The translations under genes were made by a program, and so were the position numbers. The notes below the pieces were generated by a model that did not search any database, was not told the origin of the DNA, and worked only from the letters and a program-made list of their open reading frames with translations. Positions 35,379 through 45,682 of a stretch of DNA of 64,000 nt are shown piece by piece. The stretch covers positions 34,562 to 98,561 of the forward strand of contig NZ_JAHMHK010000002.1 of NCBI RefSeq assembly GCF_018913985.1. Direction: 5' to 3'. Positions within the stretch are counted from its first letter, which is position 1; the number at the start of each line of letters is the position of its first letter. The stretch is from Mycoplasma zalophidermidis (lineage in GTDB: Bacteria > Bacillota_I > Bacilli_A > Mycoplasmatales > Metamycoplasmataceae).

Positions 35379-35867
35379 ATGACAAATAAAAAAGAGGAAC
35401 AAATTTATTTAGCTCAGGAAACGCTTGATAAATATAAATCCGAATATCACGAACTTGTAAACATTAAAAGACCAGAAGTGCAAGCAGCTCTTAAGGAAGC
35501 TCGTGCACAAGGCGACCTTTCAGAAAATGCTGAATACGATGCTGCCAGAGAAATGCAGGGTATTGTTGAGGCAAGAATACGCGAATTGGAAGCAATTATT
35601 GAAAGAGCTGTTGTTATTACTAATGACGAAAGCAGAAGTTCTTCAAAAATTGGGGTCGGTGCAACTGTTACATACGAAAAATTAGACACCAAAGAAATAA
35701 AAACAGTAACAATTATGGGTATTCACGATAGTGACCCTTTAAATGGAAAAATTTCAAATGAATCAGCACTAGCATTGGCGTTAGCTGATGGTAAAGTTGG
35801 TCAAATAGTTGAAGTTGATGCAATAAATAAATACAATATAAAAATAATAGATGTGGAATATAAGTAA
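35379..35867 (+). CDS. greA: transcription elongation factor GreA
   Basis: A protein of 162 residues, normal length. The N-terminal coiled coil carries the tip Asp-Leu-Ser-Glu-Asn-Ala-Glu-Tyr-Asp-Ala-Ala, which enters the polymerase channel and helps it cut backtracked RNA. The C-terminal FKBP-like domain follows. GAAGGAG precedes the ATG. Confidence 0.96.
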   Translation: MTNKKEEQIYLAQETLDKYKSEYHELVNIKRPEVQAALKEARAQGDLSENAEYDAAREMQGIVEARIRELEAIIERAVVITNDESRSSSKIGVGATVTYEKLDTKEIKTVTIMGIHDSDPLNGKISNESALALALADGKVGQIVEVDAINKYNIKIIDVEYK

Positions 35868-35885
35868 TTTAGGTTACTTTTTTTC
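35862..35885 (+). terminator. weak hairpin after greA
   Basis: AAGTAA pairs with TTACTT across a 6-base loop, followed by a T run. It overlaps the greA stop. The short AT-rich stem suggests partial read-through into the kinase genes. Confidence 0.45.
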
Positions 35886-35915
35886 ATTGAATTTTAGAAA
35901 AAATAGGGAGAAAAT

Positions 35916-36587
35916 ATGCTAATAGGAATAAGCGGAATGATTGGGAGCGGTAAAAGTGTCCTAACAAAAAAATTGATGACTCACTACAAATCATCAATGT
36001 TATTAAAAGAATTTGAAGAGGATGATGAAGTGTTCAATCAATTTTTAGAATGATTGTACAATAAAACACCAAACCTAACAATAGGTTTCCAATCTTATGT
36101 TGTTGAAAACCATACATCAAAATTGGCTGATTTATTCGATGAATTCAATAAATTAGACAAAAAACACAACAAAGATCATATATTTTTAGATCGTTTCAGT
36201 ATTGAACACTATATTTTTGCTAGTGTTAACCTTTCATCGAAAGGACCAAAGTACATGAAGGGTTATGACTCATTATTTACCCATTTAATCACCAAAGATG
36301 AAACACCAGATTTGGCTATTTATTTAGATATGACCTTTGAGACATTTAAAAAACGCTTATTCTCGCGTGGTAGAAATGTTGAAACGGATAATTACGCAGC
36401 AAATGAAGCATATTTTAGAGAATTACATAGCGTATATCGTCAAACCTTTGAACGTCAAGCTAAAAAATTTAATATGGATTACATAATTCTAGACACAAAT
36501 AACATGACTGAACAAGAAGTTTTTGAAGCAACTATCAAAATCATAGAAGAATTTGATTTCAGTAAGAAGGAACGTTTTAATAAATAA
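35916..36587 (+). CDS. deoxynucleoside kinase (first of a tandem pair)
   Basis: A protein of 223 residues in the dNK/dGK-dAK family. The P-loop Gly-Met-Ile-Gly-Ser-Gly-Lys-Ser is at residues 6-13. The Asp-Arg-Phe substrate motif follows (Phe-Leu-Asp-Arg-Phe-Ser-Ile-Glu-His-Tyr). The lid has Lys-Arg-Leu-Phe-Ser-Arg-Gly-Arg. It phosphorylates a deoxynucleoside to the monophosphate; the preferred base cannot be told from sequence. GGGAG precedes the ATG. It is coupled to a paralogue by TAATG. Confidence 0.9.
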
Positions 36588-37258
36588 TGGTTATAGGTAT
36601 TAGCGGAATGATAGGTAGTGGTAAAAGCACTTTAGCAAAAGGGTTAAATAATTACTACAAAAATTCAATATTGCTAGAGGAATTCGAAGAAAATGACCCC
36701 GTTTTCAATACATTTCTTAGATGATTTTATGAACAAAAACAAAATATCGATATAGGTTTTCAATCTTTCATTATTGAAAGTTTGTCAGATTCATTTCAAA
36801 AATGTGTCAATAAATTCAGTGAAAATAAATTAAACTGAAAAACTGATCATATATTTTTAGATAGGTTTAATTTAGAACATTATATTTTTGCTGTTATGAC
36901 TCTAAAGACAAAAAAACCTAAATATTTAAAAGGTTTTGATGCAATGTTTAGAAACTTAATCGATCCAAATGAAAATCCCGATTTGGCGATTTATATCGAT
37001 ATCAATTTTGACACTTTTAAAGAAAGAATAACAAAAAGAGGCCGTAAATCAGAAATTGATAACTATGAACAGAATGAAGAATATTTCAAGGAATTACACG
37101 CCTTATACAAAGATTTATTTATAAACTTAATGAAGTCGTTTGATATTCCTTTCGCTGTAATAGATTCTAATGGAAAAAATGATATACAAATATTAGGTGA
37201 AGCAATTGAAATTATTGAAAAATTCGATTTTAGTAAATCTAAACGTTATAATTACTAA
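36587..37258 (+). CDS. deoxynucleoside kinase (second of a tandem pair)
   Basis: A protein of 223 residues, equal in length to its upstream neighbour and clearly a duplicate: P-loop Gly-Met-Ile-Gly-Ser-Gly-Lys-Ser, Phe-Leu-Asp-Arg-Phe-Asn-Leu-Glu-His-Tyr, and lid Lys-Glu-Arg-Ile-Thr-Lys-Arg-Gly-Arg. The identity between the copies is moderate, so they have diverged, perhaps to different purine or pyrimidine deoxynucleosides. It is coupled to the first copy by TAATG and followed by hpt after 17 bases. Confidence 0.9.
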
Positions 37259-37275
37259 TAAGATAGCGAGGAGAA

Positions 37276-37812
37276 ATGGATCAAAGATTTACTAAAATAC
37301 TGCTAACTAGAGACGAAATTGAATCTAAAATCAAAGAAATAGCCGATTGAGTTAATGAAACTTATAAAGATTCAACTAATTTAATTCTAGTCGGTTTATT
37401 AAAGGGTGCGGTACCTTTTTTAGCACAATTAATTAAAGATGTGACTGTAGAGAATGAAGTTGCTTTTATGATTGCGTCTAGTTATGAAGGTGGAAGCGCT
37501 TCAACCGGTAATGTTAAAATCATAATGGATTTAGAAACTGACATTGAAGGTAGAGATGTTTTAATCGTTGAAGACATTATAGATTCTGGTATTACACTGC
37601 AAAAAATAAGTTCAATGTTAAAAAATAGACGCCCGAAGAGCTACCGTATAATCACTTTATTAGACAAACCCCATAATCGTAAGGTTGATTTAAAACCAGA
37701 TAAGGCAGCATTTGTTGTTCCGGATGAGTTTTTGGTAGGATATGGACTTGATTTCGAAGAGAAATTCAGAGGAGCTCCTTTTGTTGGTGTTTTTGACCCA
37801 AATAAAAAATAA
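37276..37812 (+). CDS. hpt: hypoxanthine-guanine phosphoribosyltransferase
   Basis: A protein of 178 residues. It has the PRTase Leu-Leu-Lys-Gly-Ala near residue 42 and the PRPP-binding loop Val-Leu-Ile-Val-Glu-Asp-Ile-Ile-Asp-Ser-Gly-Ile-Thr near 95-107. The C-terminal Phe-Val-Val-Pro-Asp-Glu-Phe-Leu-Val-Gly-Tyr-Gly-Leu-Asp holds the purine. It makes IMP and GMP from free bases and PRPP. It ends the salvage cluster with the deoxynucleoside kinases. GAGGAG precedes the ATG. Confidence 0.95.
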
Positions 37813-37820
37813 TTTCAAGC

Positions 37821-37855
37821 AACAGTATCATCTTTATGATGCTGTTTTTATTTTT
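37821..37855 (+). terminator. terminator after hpt
   Basis: An 11-base stem (AACAGTATCAT with ATGATGCTGTT, one T-G pair) with a TTT-type loop, then a T run. Confidence 0.85.
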
Positions 37856-38003
37856 AAATCGAACAAATATATAGCCAGAAAACATTGTTAGTTATAATAA
37901 CAAAATTTACTTGCATCAGTTTATTATTAGTAATTTCGTCAAATTTATTTAATAAAAAAATTCAACTTACTATATGTATAAATAGAAATATTTTGTTTTT
38001 TTA

Positions 38004-38009
38004 TATAAT
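38004..38009 (+). promoter_or_regulatory. -10 box for the restriction-modification pair
   Basis: TATAAT in a T-rich context, 24 bases before the ATG at 38033, with GAGGTG between. Confidence 0.45.
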
Positions 38010-38032
38010 GTAATTATTAAAAAGAGGTGAAT

Positions 38033-38857
38033 ATGAAACCATTTGTTAAATGAGCTGGGGGCAAGGCTAAATTAATACCTAAAATAAAGTCCAAAATGCC
38101 AACTAAATATAATAAATATATAGAACCATTCGTCGGAGGTGGAGCTCTTTTTTTTCATATTCAACCGAAAGACTTTATTATAAATGACATTAATAGTGAA
38201 TTAATTGATACATACAAATGCTTCACAAATAAAAGAAATTACAATGGACTTATTAAAATTTTAGAAAATCACGCGCAAAACCATAATGATGAATATTTCT
38301 ACGAAATAAGAAATCTTGATAGAGATTCTAATTTTTCATTACTCACACGACCAGAAAGAGCAGCCAGACTCATCTACCTTAATAAATCTTGTTTTAATGG
38401 TTTATATCGTGTAAATAAAAAAGGTTTTTTTAATGTGCCTTCAGGCAAAAAAAATATTGTTAAGCTTTTTGACAACGGAAATTTCGATTCAATATATAGA
38501 TTGCTAAACGGAAAAAATAAATATATTTATAACAGCGATTTCGAAAAAGTGCTGAAACTAGCTCAAACTGGTGATTTCGTCTATTTAGACCCACCATATG
38601 CAGATTTAAATGAACGTAAATCTTTTACTTCATATACTAAAGACAACTTTTATATTGATGACCAAATTAGACTGAAGAACATTGTTGATTCCTTGACAAA
38701 AAAAGATGTAAAAGTCATGATTAGTAACCATGGTTCAGATTTTATTAAGGAATTATTCAAGGATTACAATATAGAAACCATTTACGTGAAAAGATTAATA
38801 GGTTCCAACGTTAATACTCGCAAAGATGTAGAAGAAGTTTTAATAACTAACTATTAA
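38033..38857 (+). CDS. dam: DNA adenine methylase, Dam/DpnM type (GATC)
   Basis: A protein of 274 residues. It starts Lys-Pro-Phe-Val-Lys-Trp-Ala-Gly-Gly-Lys, the hallmark of the Dam/DpnM group. The SAM motif is Glu-Pro-Phe-Val-Gly-Gly-Gly-Ala, and the catalytic motif IV Tyr-Leu-Asp-Pro-Pro-Tyr is near residue 183. Its partner immediately downstream is DpnII-like, so the target is most likely GATC, methylated on N6 of adenine. It protects host DNA from the endonuclease. Confidence 0.93.
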
Positions 38858-38939
38858 TTTATGATAAAAAAGTTTTTTCACGCTTATATATTTAAATACA
38901 CTTAATAATTTTAGAAACAAACAATCGATAAGGAGCAAA

Positions 38940-39806
38940 ATGAAACTTAAATTTGAAGATTGACTAAAAACATTTAAATCTGTATTGTTCACATATGACT
39001 ATTTTGTTGATTTTCCTAAAGTTCGCAGCAATGCAAATAAGATAAATAATGAATTAAGTATAATGAATTCCTTAATAAGCTCTAAAAACATAGAGGAAGA
39101 TTTTAGGAAAATAATTCTAAACAATCCAAAATTAGTTGAATTTTTACCAATATTATTAGCAAAAAGAATAAAACATAATGAATGCATAGAAGTGGCAAAT
39201 GGAAGAAAAATATATTTTAATAAATTTGAAAGTGAAAATCTTCAAAATTATGTTGATTTGATGAATAAAACAGGTTTTTTTAAAATTTTAGAACGTAAAG
39301 AAATCACAAATATTAAAGATTATGTTTTTGGTCTTGAAGTGGGTTTGGATAGTAACGCTCGAAAAAATCGAGTTGGAAAATTAATGGAAGAGCTTGTTGA
39401 AAACTCATTAATAAATTTTGGTTATGCTATTAATGATAATTTATTTAAACAAACAACTTTGTCAAATCTTGGTGTAGAAATTAATAACAAAAATATACAA
39501 AATAAGAAAAAATTTGATTTTATTGTTTTCGACAACGGAATTTACTATGGCATAGAATGTAATTTTTACAGCTCAGGTGGCTCAAAATTAAATGAAACAG
39601 CAAGGAGTTATAAAAATATAGCTATTGAAACCGCAAATGAAGAAAAATTCAAATTCGTTTGAATTACTGATGGAGTTGGTTGAAAAACCGCAAAAAATGC
39701 TTTAAAAGAAACTTATGAACCTACAGATTCAGTCTTCAATATTGAAGATATCAAACAAAAGCTGCTTATTGCTTATTTTAAAAATAAACAATTGTTAAAA
39801 AAATAA
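38940..39806 (+). CDS. type II restriction endonuclease, DpnII/MboI-like (GATC)
   Basis: A protein of 288 residues that follows DpnII closely along its length: Asp-Tyr-Phe-Val-Asp-Phe-Pro-Lys-Val, Ile-Met-Asn-Ser-Leu-Ile-Ser-Ser-Lys-Asn-Ile, Gly-Leu-Glu-Val-Gly-Leu-Asp-Ser-Asn-Ala-Arg-Lys-Asn-Arg, Glu-Cys-Asn-Phe-Tyr-Ser-Ser-Gly-Gly-Ser-Lys-Leu-Asn-Glu-Thr-Ala-Arg-Ser-Tyr and Trp-Ile-Thr-Asp-Gly. It would cut unmethylated GATC. AAGGAG precedes the ATG. It follows the methylase by 82 bases. No second methylase (DpnA) is present. Confidence 0.92.
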
Positions 39807-39836
39807 AATTCAGACACTGCCTGAATTTTATTTTAT
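39805..39836 (+). terminator. terminator after the restriction gene
   Basis: AAATTCAG, 7-base loop, CTGAATTT, then TTATTTTATTT. It also lies close beyond the convergent nox stop (39843). Confidence 0.75.
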
Positions 39837-39842
39837 TTATTT

Positions 39843-41207
39843 TTATTTTTTGTAGTTTAATCCTAATGCTTGTAGCATAGGCATTAAGAAAAAGTTAAAT
39901 GGTTTGTTAAAGTGTGGTAAGAAGAACACGTCTGTTAAAGCAATTTCAGGTAATGTTAAACCTTTTTGAATTGCTAGCGCAAACATATAAACAGTTTCTG
40001 CGTGTACTGTGTTTCCTCATGAACCTAATTGAACACCTAATAATTTCATTGTTTCTTTGTCATAAACAATAGTACATGCAACTTTTTCAGCATCGTGCAT
40101 AAATTCAGGTTTGTCCATGTCTGATCAGTGAACTGAAGCAGCGTTTTCAAAGCCGTTAGCTTTAGCCATTTCTTCAGTGAAACCGGTTCCGGCATAGTGG
40201 CAACCAAATACATTAATAGCGTTAGTACCAGCAACACCCGGGAATGGAACATTAACACCCGCCATGTGTAAAGCTGCAACTATACCTGATTTAACAGCGT
40301 TTGTAGCCAAGGCAACGTGTCTATTGTCCCCTGTTACAACGTGTTTTAGGGCACATGAATCACCTAATGCATAAATGTTTTCATCTGAAACTGATCTTTG
40401 GAATTCATCAACAACAATCGCTCCATTAGCAATCTTTTCAACATCTAACACTTCTGTTCTAGGTTTGAAACCAATGCACATTACTACTAGATCTGCTTTA
40501 TATTCGCCTTTATCAGTAACTACAGATGAAACGTCTTTACCATTTTTAGACTTAAATTCTACTACCTTTTCGCCTAAAGCTAGTTTAACGCCATCTTTAG
40601 CCATATTTTGTTCCATTACCGATGTAAATTCTTGACCGAAGTAATTACATGCGACTCTTGAATTAATGTCAATTAATGTAACTTTTTTTCCTTTAATATG
40701 GAATGCTTCAACTAGTTCAACACCGATGTAGCCAGCCCCAACAATAATTACATCCTTAACTTTTGAATCATTTGCATATTCAATAAGCTTTTGTGCGTGT
40801 TGATAAAGTTTTGATAAAACAATGTTATTGTAATCAATACCTTTAATTTTTGGTTCGACAGGTCAAGTACCACCAGCAAATACTAATTTGTCGTATTTAT
40901 CTGTAAATGTCTTTCCATCAGCTAAATTAACAACGGTAACAGTTTTATTTGCCTTATCAATTCCGATAACTTCATGGTTAGTCTTTAAATTAACCCCATA
41001 GTCGTTTTTCAAAATTTCAGGCGATGAATAGAATAAACCACCAGGTTCATTAAATTCGCCTGCCACTCATACTGCAATCCCACATCCTAAAAATGATGTG
41101 TTTGTGTTTCTGTCATAAGCAGTAATTTCTGCATCTTTATTAACTGTTTTTAATGTTCTAATAAAAGATGTTCCGGCATGGTTAGCTCCAACAATAATAA
41201 TTTTCAT
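39843..41207 (-). CDS. nox: NADH oxidase, water-forming type (CoA-disulfide reductase family)
   Basis: A protein of 454 residues. The N-terminal FAD motif is Ile-Ile-Val-Gly-Ala-Asn-His-Ala-Gly-Thr. The redox-active Cys42 lies in Phe-Leu-Gly-Cys-Gly-Ile. The NADH-binding motif is Val-Gly-Ala-Gly-Tyr-Ile-Gly-Val-Glu. The Tyr-Ala-Leu-Gly-Asp-Ser-Cys FAD site is near 280. It oxidises NADH with oxygen and so restores NAD for glycolysis. GAAAGGAAAA precedes the ATG. TATAAT lies at 41244-41249. It is monocistronic. Confidence 0.93.
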
Positions 41208-41243
41208 AATTTTCCTTTCATAAATATAAATATTTATACTTAA

Positions 41244-41249
41244 ATTATA
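41244..41249 (-). promoter_or_regulatory. -10 box for nox
   Basis: TATAAT on the minus strand, 36 bases before the nox start. A -35-like TTTTCA lies about 15 bases further upstream. Confidence 0.45.
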
Positions 41250-41829
41250 TAAAACGTTAGAAATTGAAAACATAAAAAAGCAAAAAAATGGTATAGAAAA
41301 TATATTCTTATTTATAACTGTGGAAAAATATGAAAACCGTATCATTCCATTATTGATGAAGTGCTTTATTCTCATTAGAATTTACTTAAATTAATTTTGA
41401 TTTTTAAAAATAAAAAAATTAACATTTCATCTATATATAAAAATAATATTTTTTTAATAATGATTAGTAAAAAGGTGCATTACAATCTTGTCTAAGATCA
41501 TATATTATCTTTTTTTATATATCAATATTTTTTATTAAATTACGTCATTCATCCAAAGTTATCAATGCACTTATCCTCATATTAATCTATACGACTGTGT
41601 TCAAGCAAATTTTGAAATACCGACCGAATTTAAGAGAAACTTTATAAGTCTATATATTTTTTAAGTATAAGCTTTTGATAAACTCAAGGCCTAGTTATTT
41701 TTTAAAAGAGATGCAAATTACACTTCTGGATATTTCGTTATTTTATTCCCTCTTTTGATGTTTATCTAAGCAACAAAACTCGAGCAACAAAAATTCAAAA
41801 AGTTATATTACTACTAATCCACATTAAAC
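41250..41829. other. long intergenic region, about 580 bases
   Basis: I see no credible gene on either strand in table 4. It is AT-rich with short broken frames. A half-copy of the candidate operator (AAATATGAAAACCG, 41326-41339) lies about 120 bases upstream of nox. Confidence 0.5.
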
Positions 41830-41835
41830 TATAAT
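41830..41835 (+). promoter_or_regulatory. -10 box 6 bases before a GTG start
   Basis: TATAAT ends at 41835 and the only in-frame start is GTG at 41842, so the mRNA would begin at the start codon. There is no ribosome binding site and no clear -35. Confidence 0.45.
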
Positions 41836-41841
41836 ATTAAT

Positions 41842-42696
41842 GTGAATTACATAATAATTTATCTTTTAAATGCAAATTTTGAAAGAACAATAACTCAGTG
41901 GTCCCTAACTCACATAATAATCATAATTACTGGTTTTACTATTGCAATAGCCTTTGCTTTATTTATTGATGCAAATCTCAAAAACCAAAGAATAGTAATT
42001 ACAACAGTGTCTTGGCTTTTTATTATTACAGAAATTTTAAAATGAGTTTGCAAACAAGCATATGTTGAAAATGGGTCTTTAAAATGATACTCCCATCTAA
42101 ATTATTTTCCATTTTACATATGTTCAATCTTACTATTCTTAGGTGTTATTTACACTGTTATTTGAACAAAGGAATTTCACAATTTTATTATCAAATTTAT
42201 TGCACCGTTTTATTCTCTTTTTGGGTGGTCAATGATAATCGGTATCGATTCAATTGTGACAAACAACATTTTTACCTTTTGACACAGTATAGTGTACCAT
42301 TCGTTAATGGGAATTATTGGTTTTTGATTAATTTTGCGCAAAGCAGTAAAATTAAATGTCATAAATATTTTAATTAGTTGTGGTATATGAATGGGGTGAA
42401 TAATATTAGCTACCTACTTAAATATATTTCAACATATGCTTGAACAAAAAAACTTAATTAGACATACCTGAAATATGTTTGTTTCATCTCCATATGAATC
42501 ACCATTATTTGGAATAGAAATAATGAACCAATTATTAAAATGAAATTCCAACCCTTGATTTCTAAATCCATTTTGGATTTGAATGGGAATTTCAATTGGT
42601 GCTATCATGCTATGATTTTTTACTGCCACACTTAGATTTATGTATGATAAGATAAATAAGGTTGTTTTTAAATTGAATAAAAATCAACATCTCTAG
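41842..42696 (+). CDS. YwaF/TMEM164-like integral membrane protein
   Basis: A protein of 284 residues with about six to seven membrane helices, unusually rich in Trp and Ile, with at least a dozen TGA Trp codons. His-Leu-Asn-Tyr-Phe-Pro-Phe-Tyr-Ile-Cys-Ser near residue 83 resembles the conserved His...Leu-Pro-x-x-x-Cys helix of YwaF (TIGR02206) proteins. Function unknown. The ATG at 41840 is out of frame; GTG 41842 is the only usable start. A bidirectional terminator follows. Confidence 0.65.
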
Positions 42697-42720
42697 CAAC
42701 AAGATGTTGATTTTTATTTT
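42679..42720. terminator. bidirectional terminator between the YwaF-like gene and argS
   Basis: AAAATCAACATCT pairs with AGATGTTGATTTT across a 9-base loop with T runs on both strands. It serves convergent genes ending at 42696 and 42729. Confidence 0.8.
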
Positions 42721-42728
42721 GAAAATTA

Positions 42729-44354
42729 TTATATTTTGTGTGGAATTGAAATTCCCAATAATTTCATTGAATTTTCCAATACAATGTTAACTGACTTCAC
42801 TAGTGCTAGAGCACTTGTTTGGTCTTTTTTATCAATTATTTTTTCGGTATTTGAATATCATGAGTTAAATTCTTTTGCTAATTTGATTGCATACTGAGTT
42901 AGCAGGTTCGTAACTAATTTATCAGCAGATTTTTCGATAATTTCGGGAAATTCTAACAATGTTGAAATCAATTTAATGTCTGCTTCCTCATCATATCCTT
43001 GAGCAACTAAATTTAGCTCACTGGCATTAGCTTTTTCAAGCAACGCAAATGCTCGAGCATTTGAATATTGTACTAAAAATGAAGGGTTATCATTTGTTTT
43101 GGTTGTCGCCAAGTCAATATCGAAATCAAGTTTGGTATTTGTTGTACGATCTAACAAGATAAATCTTGCTGAGTCACTGCCAACCAAATCTATAAATTCA
43201 CGCAATCAAAAACTGGTTCCTTTACGTTTTGACATCTTAAATTCTTCACCATTTTTGATTAAACGGACGAGTTGCATACATAAAACAATCAATTTGTCTG
43301 AATCGTGACCTAAATTTTTCATAGCTGATTCCATTCTTTTGACATAACCTGAGTGATCAGCTCCCCAAACATTTAATATGACAGGATCTTTTCCGTTAGA
43401 ATTAAATTTAATATTATGGTAAGCAATATCTGGTAAAAAGTAAGTGTATGACCCATCACTTTTAATTAATACTCTATCTTTATCATCACCATCTAAGGTT
43501 GTTTTTAACCACAAGGCGCCATCCTTGGTATAGGTGTTTTTCAATTTATTTAATGTGTGTTTAATTAATTGACTATTATTTGTATAAAGTGATTTTTCAC
43601 TGAAGTATTTGTCAAAATATACATTAAATCTAGCTAAATCATGTCTAATTTGACTTAAAAATAACGTAACACTCTCTTGTTTAAAAATATCTAAAACTTC
43701 ATTTTCCAATTTAGTGTTCTTATATTTATTACCAAACTGGTTCTTGAATTCATTTGCGGCTCATATAATATCTTCCCCAAAATATGCATCTTCAGGCATC
43801 TGAAAATCAGGATTAAATATTTGTTGGTAACGTGCGAAAACACTTTGTGCTAATAAATTAATTTGATTACCAGCATCATTAATATAATATTCTCTAGTTA
43901 CATTTAGACCGCTGAATTCACAAATATTGGCAATAGTAGAACCTATTGCAGCATTTCTCGCATGTCCAACATGCATAAAACCAGTTGGGTTTGCAGAAAC
44001 TCACTCAATATTGATATTGCCGTCTCTATTTCCTCTTCCATAATCCTGACCAAGTTCGAGAATTTGATTTACCCCATCAACAAAACTAGATTTTTTAATG
44101 AAAAAATTAATAAATCCTGGACCTGCTATTTCAATATTTGATATACCCAGTTCGTTTTTGTGGTCATTTATTTTTTCAACTATTTTTTGCGCTAAATCTA
44201 AAGGTTTAATTCCTTTGTTACCCATCGCCATATTAGTTGTCAAATCGCCATGGTCTTTAGGTTCAATTAGAACTACTTCACGGCTAATTTTTAATTCTTT
44301 TGCAACTTTGCTCAATTCTGTTAATAATAAATCTTTAATTTGTGTTTTAGTCAT
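42729..44354 (-). CDS. argS: arginyl-tRNA synthetase
   Basis: A protein of 541 residues in the class I ArgS family. It has an N-terminal additional domain with Asp-His-Gly-Asp-Leu-Thr-Thr-Asn. The HIGH motif is Gly-His-Ala-Arg within Met-His-Val-Gly-His-Ala-Arg-Asn-Ala. The KMSKS equivalent is Lys-Met-Ser-Lys-Arg-Lys-Gly. It ends with a DALR anticodon domain. An upstream in-frame ATG at 44363 overlaps a TATAAT box, so I place the start at the fourth codon, 44354, 7 bases after that box. Neither ATG has a ribosome binding site. Confidence 0.93.
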
Positions 44355-44361
44355 AGTTTTC

Positions 44362-44367
44362 ATTATA
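44362..44367 (-). promoter_or_regulatory. -10 box overlapping the first argS ATG
   Basis: TATAAT on the minus strand shares its last two bases with the upstream ATG at 44363-44361, so that ATG would lie before the transcription start. The ATG at 44354 is 7 bases past the box. Confidence 0.4.
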
Positions 44368-44390
44368 CTTTCTATATTTATAAATTTTAA

Positions 44391-44420
44391 TAAAAAACTC
44401 GCAGAAGCGAGTGTTTTTTT
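44391..44420 (-). terminator. terminator after rpsO
   Basis: ACTCGC, loop TTCT on the minus strand, GCGAGT, flanked by A and T runs on both sides. It directly follows the rpsO stop. Confidence 0.85.
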
Positions 44421-44423
44421 GAA

Positions 44424-44690
44424 CTATTTTCTTAAGTTTAGTTCTGTTAATGCTTTGCTGTATAAATCGAAGTCGTCTTTTTTAAGTTTTGCTAATAAAA
44501 CACGACGTTTTGAAATTTTAGCCAAGAAACCACGACGTGAATGGTTATCTTTAGGGTTGTTTGCAAAGTGTTGTTTTAAATCTTCAATTTCAGCTGTCAA
44601 GATAGCAATTTGCACAAATGAACTACCAGTATCTTTAGCATTTTTTCCGTATTTAGCAACTAATTCTGCCTTTTGGTTTTTTGTAATCAT
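44424..44690 (-). CDS. rpsO: 30S ribosomal protein S15
   Basis: A protein of 88 residues, normal length. The signature His-Phe-Ala-x-Asn-Pro-Lys-Asp-Asn-His-Ser-Arg-Arg-Gly-Phe and Arg-Arg-x-Leu-Leu-Ala-x-Leu-Lys are present. It binds 16S rRNA in the platform. The start follows AAAGGAG; a longer frame to 44732 is ignored because it lacks a binding site. Confidence 0.97.
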   Translation of the reverse strand: MITKNQKAELVAKYGKNAKDTGSSFVQIAILTAEIEDLKQHFANNPKDNHSRRGFLAKISKRRVLLAKLKKDDFDLYSKALTELNLRK

Positions 44691-44801
44691 AATAATCTCC
44701 TTTATTATGTTTTGTCCAAGTGAAAATTCCATGATTTTACCTAGAACAAAATTTATTTAATTTTTACTGTAATATCTTACCACAATATTTAAATTTTGAA
44801 A

Positions 44802-45668
44802 TTATTTATAATTTTGCGATTGGAATATAAAATATTCTTTACTGTGCTCAAAATCTTCGGCAATTGATTCTTCAAGAGAATTAGGTAAAAAAGGTCTCAG
44901 TAGCATATTGACAGTTATTTTACAATTAAATGTAGATAATGATTTTCAATCAAAATCAATCATCTCGATGGTTCTTGAACCATTATTCTTGACCAACAAT
45001 AAACAATAATAATACATATTATCCACTTCGATATTCGCGCAATAAACACCAGGTCTCATTTTAATAAGTTTAGAATCAAAGTCTAGCAATAACTCATTAT
45101 TAATTTTAGTAATCTTCGAATTGAATCCAAATTTAAAAAGATTAAGAAAATTAACTAAGTCTAAATCTCCGGATAAAACACATTCTTTTATAAAAGATGT
45201 AGAAATTTTATGCTCGCCATTCAACTTCATTAATTCAACCGCATGAAAGTTATTATTCAATAGACGATCTAGAGTTTTAATATTACCGCTAGCATTAAGT
45301 CCAAATCTAAAATCAGCACCAGTTACAATGTCGTAATCAGTTTGGTTTTTTACAATTTTGTCAATAAATTCTTCGGGTGATAATTGACGAATTTCACTGT
45401 ATTTTAATTGAAGTGCGATATTGAAGCCAATTCCGGCAAAAGCTTGCAGTCTAAATAAATGGTCAGTAAAAACACCTGTATTATTTTTAGGTAAGTTTTC
45501 AACATCGACGAAATAAACGATTACAATATCTCTTATCCCCTTACTCAATTCTTTTGCTTTTTCAAAAAGCATATTGTGCCCAGCGTGAAATGATTCAAAA
45601 GAGCCAATCATAAAGATTGGCTTATTCAAAGTAGGTAAATTATTTAAATTATATACATGTAATGACAT
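44802..45668 (-). CDS. ribF: bifunctional riboflavin kinase / FAD synthetase
   Basis: A protein of 288 residues. The FAD synthetase nucleotidyltransferase motif is Ile-Gly-Ser-Phe-Glu-Ser-Phe-His-Ala-Gly-His, with Gly-Ala-Asp-Phe-Arg-Phe-Gly and Ile-Ser-Thr-Ser-Phe-Ile. The C-terminal riboflavin kinase barrel is recognisable but diverged (Arg-Pro-Gly-Val-Tyr-Cys-Ala). It makes FMN and FAD, needed by nox. TATAAT ends 6 bases before the ATG and no binding site is seen. It lies 14 bases after the HAD gene. The weak kinase half leaves some doubt about that activity. Confidence 0.85.
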
Positions 45669-45674
45669 GATTTT

Positions 45675-45680
45675 ATTATA
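45675..45680 (-). promoter_or_regulatory. -10 box 6 bases before ribF
   Basis: TATAAT on the minus strand, just before the ATG at 45668. No good -35. It would give a leaderless ribF transcript in addition to read-through from the HAD gene. Confidence 0.35.
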
Positions 45681-45682
45681 TG

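Noticed and set aside
42084..42377. A 97-codon plus-strand frame at 42084
   Set aside because: It is an alternative frame of the YwaF-like gene, which is continuous in table 4 from 41842 to 42696.
44098..44760. A 220-codon open frame on the plus strand opposite argS and rpsO
   Set aside because: It lies antisense to two clear genes, is rich in Ser/Leu/Phe as expected for mirror frames, and has no binding site.
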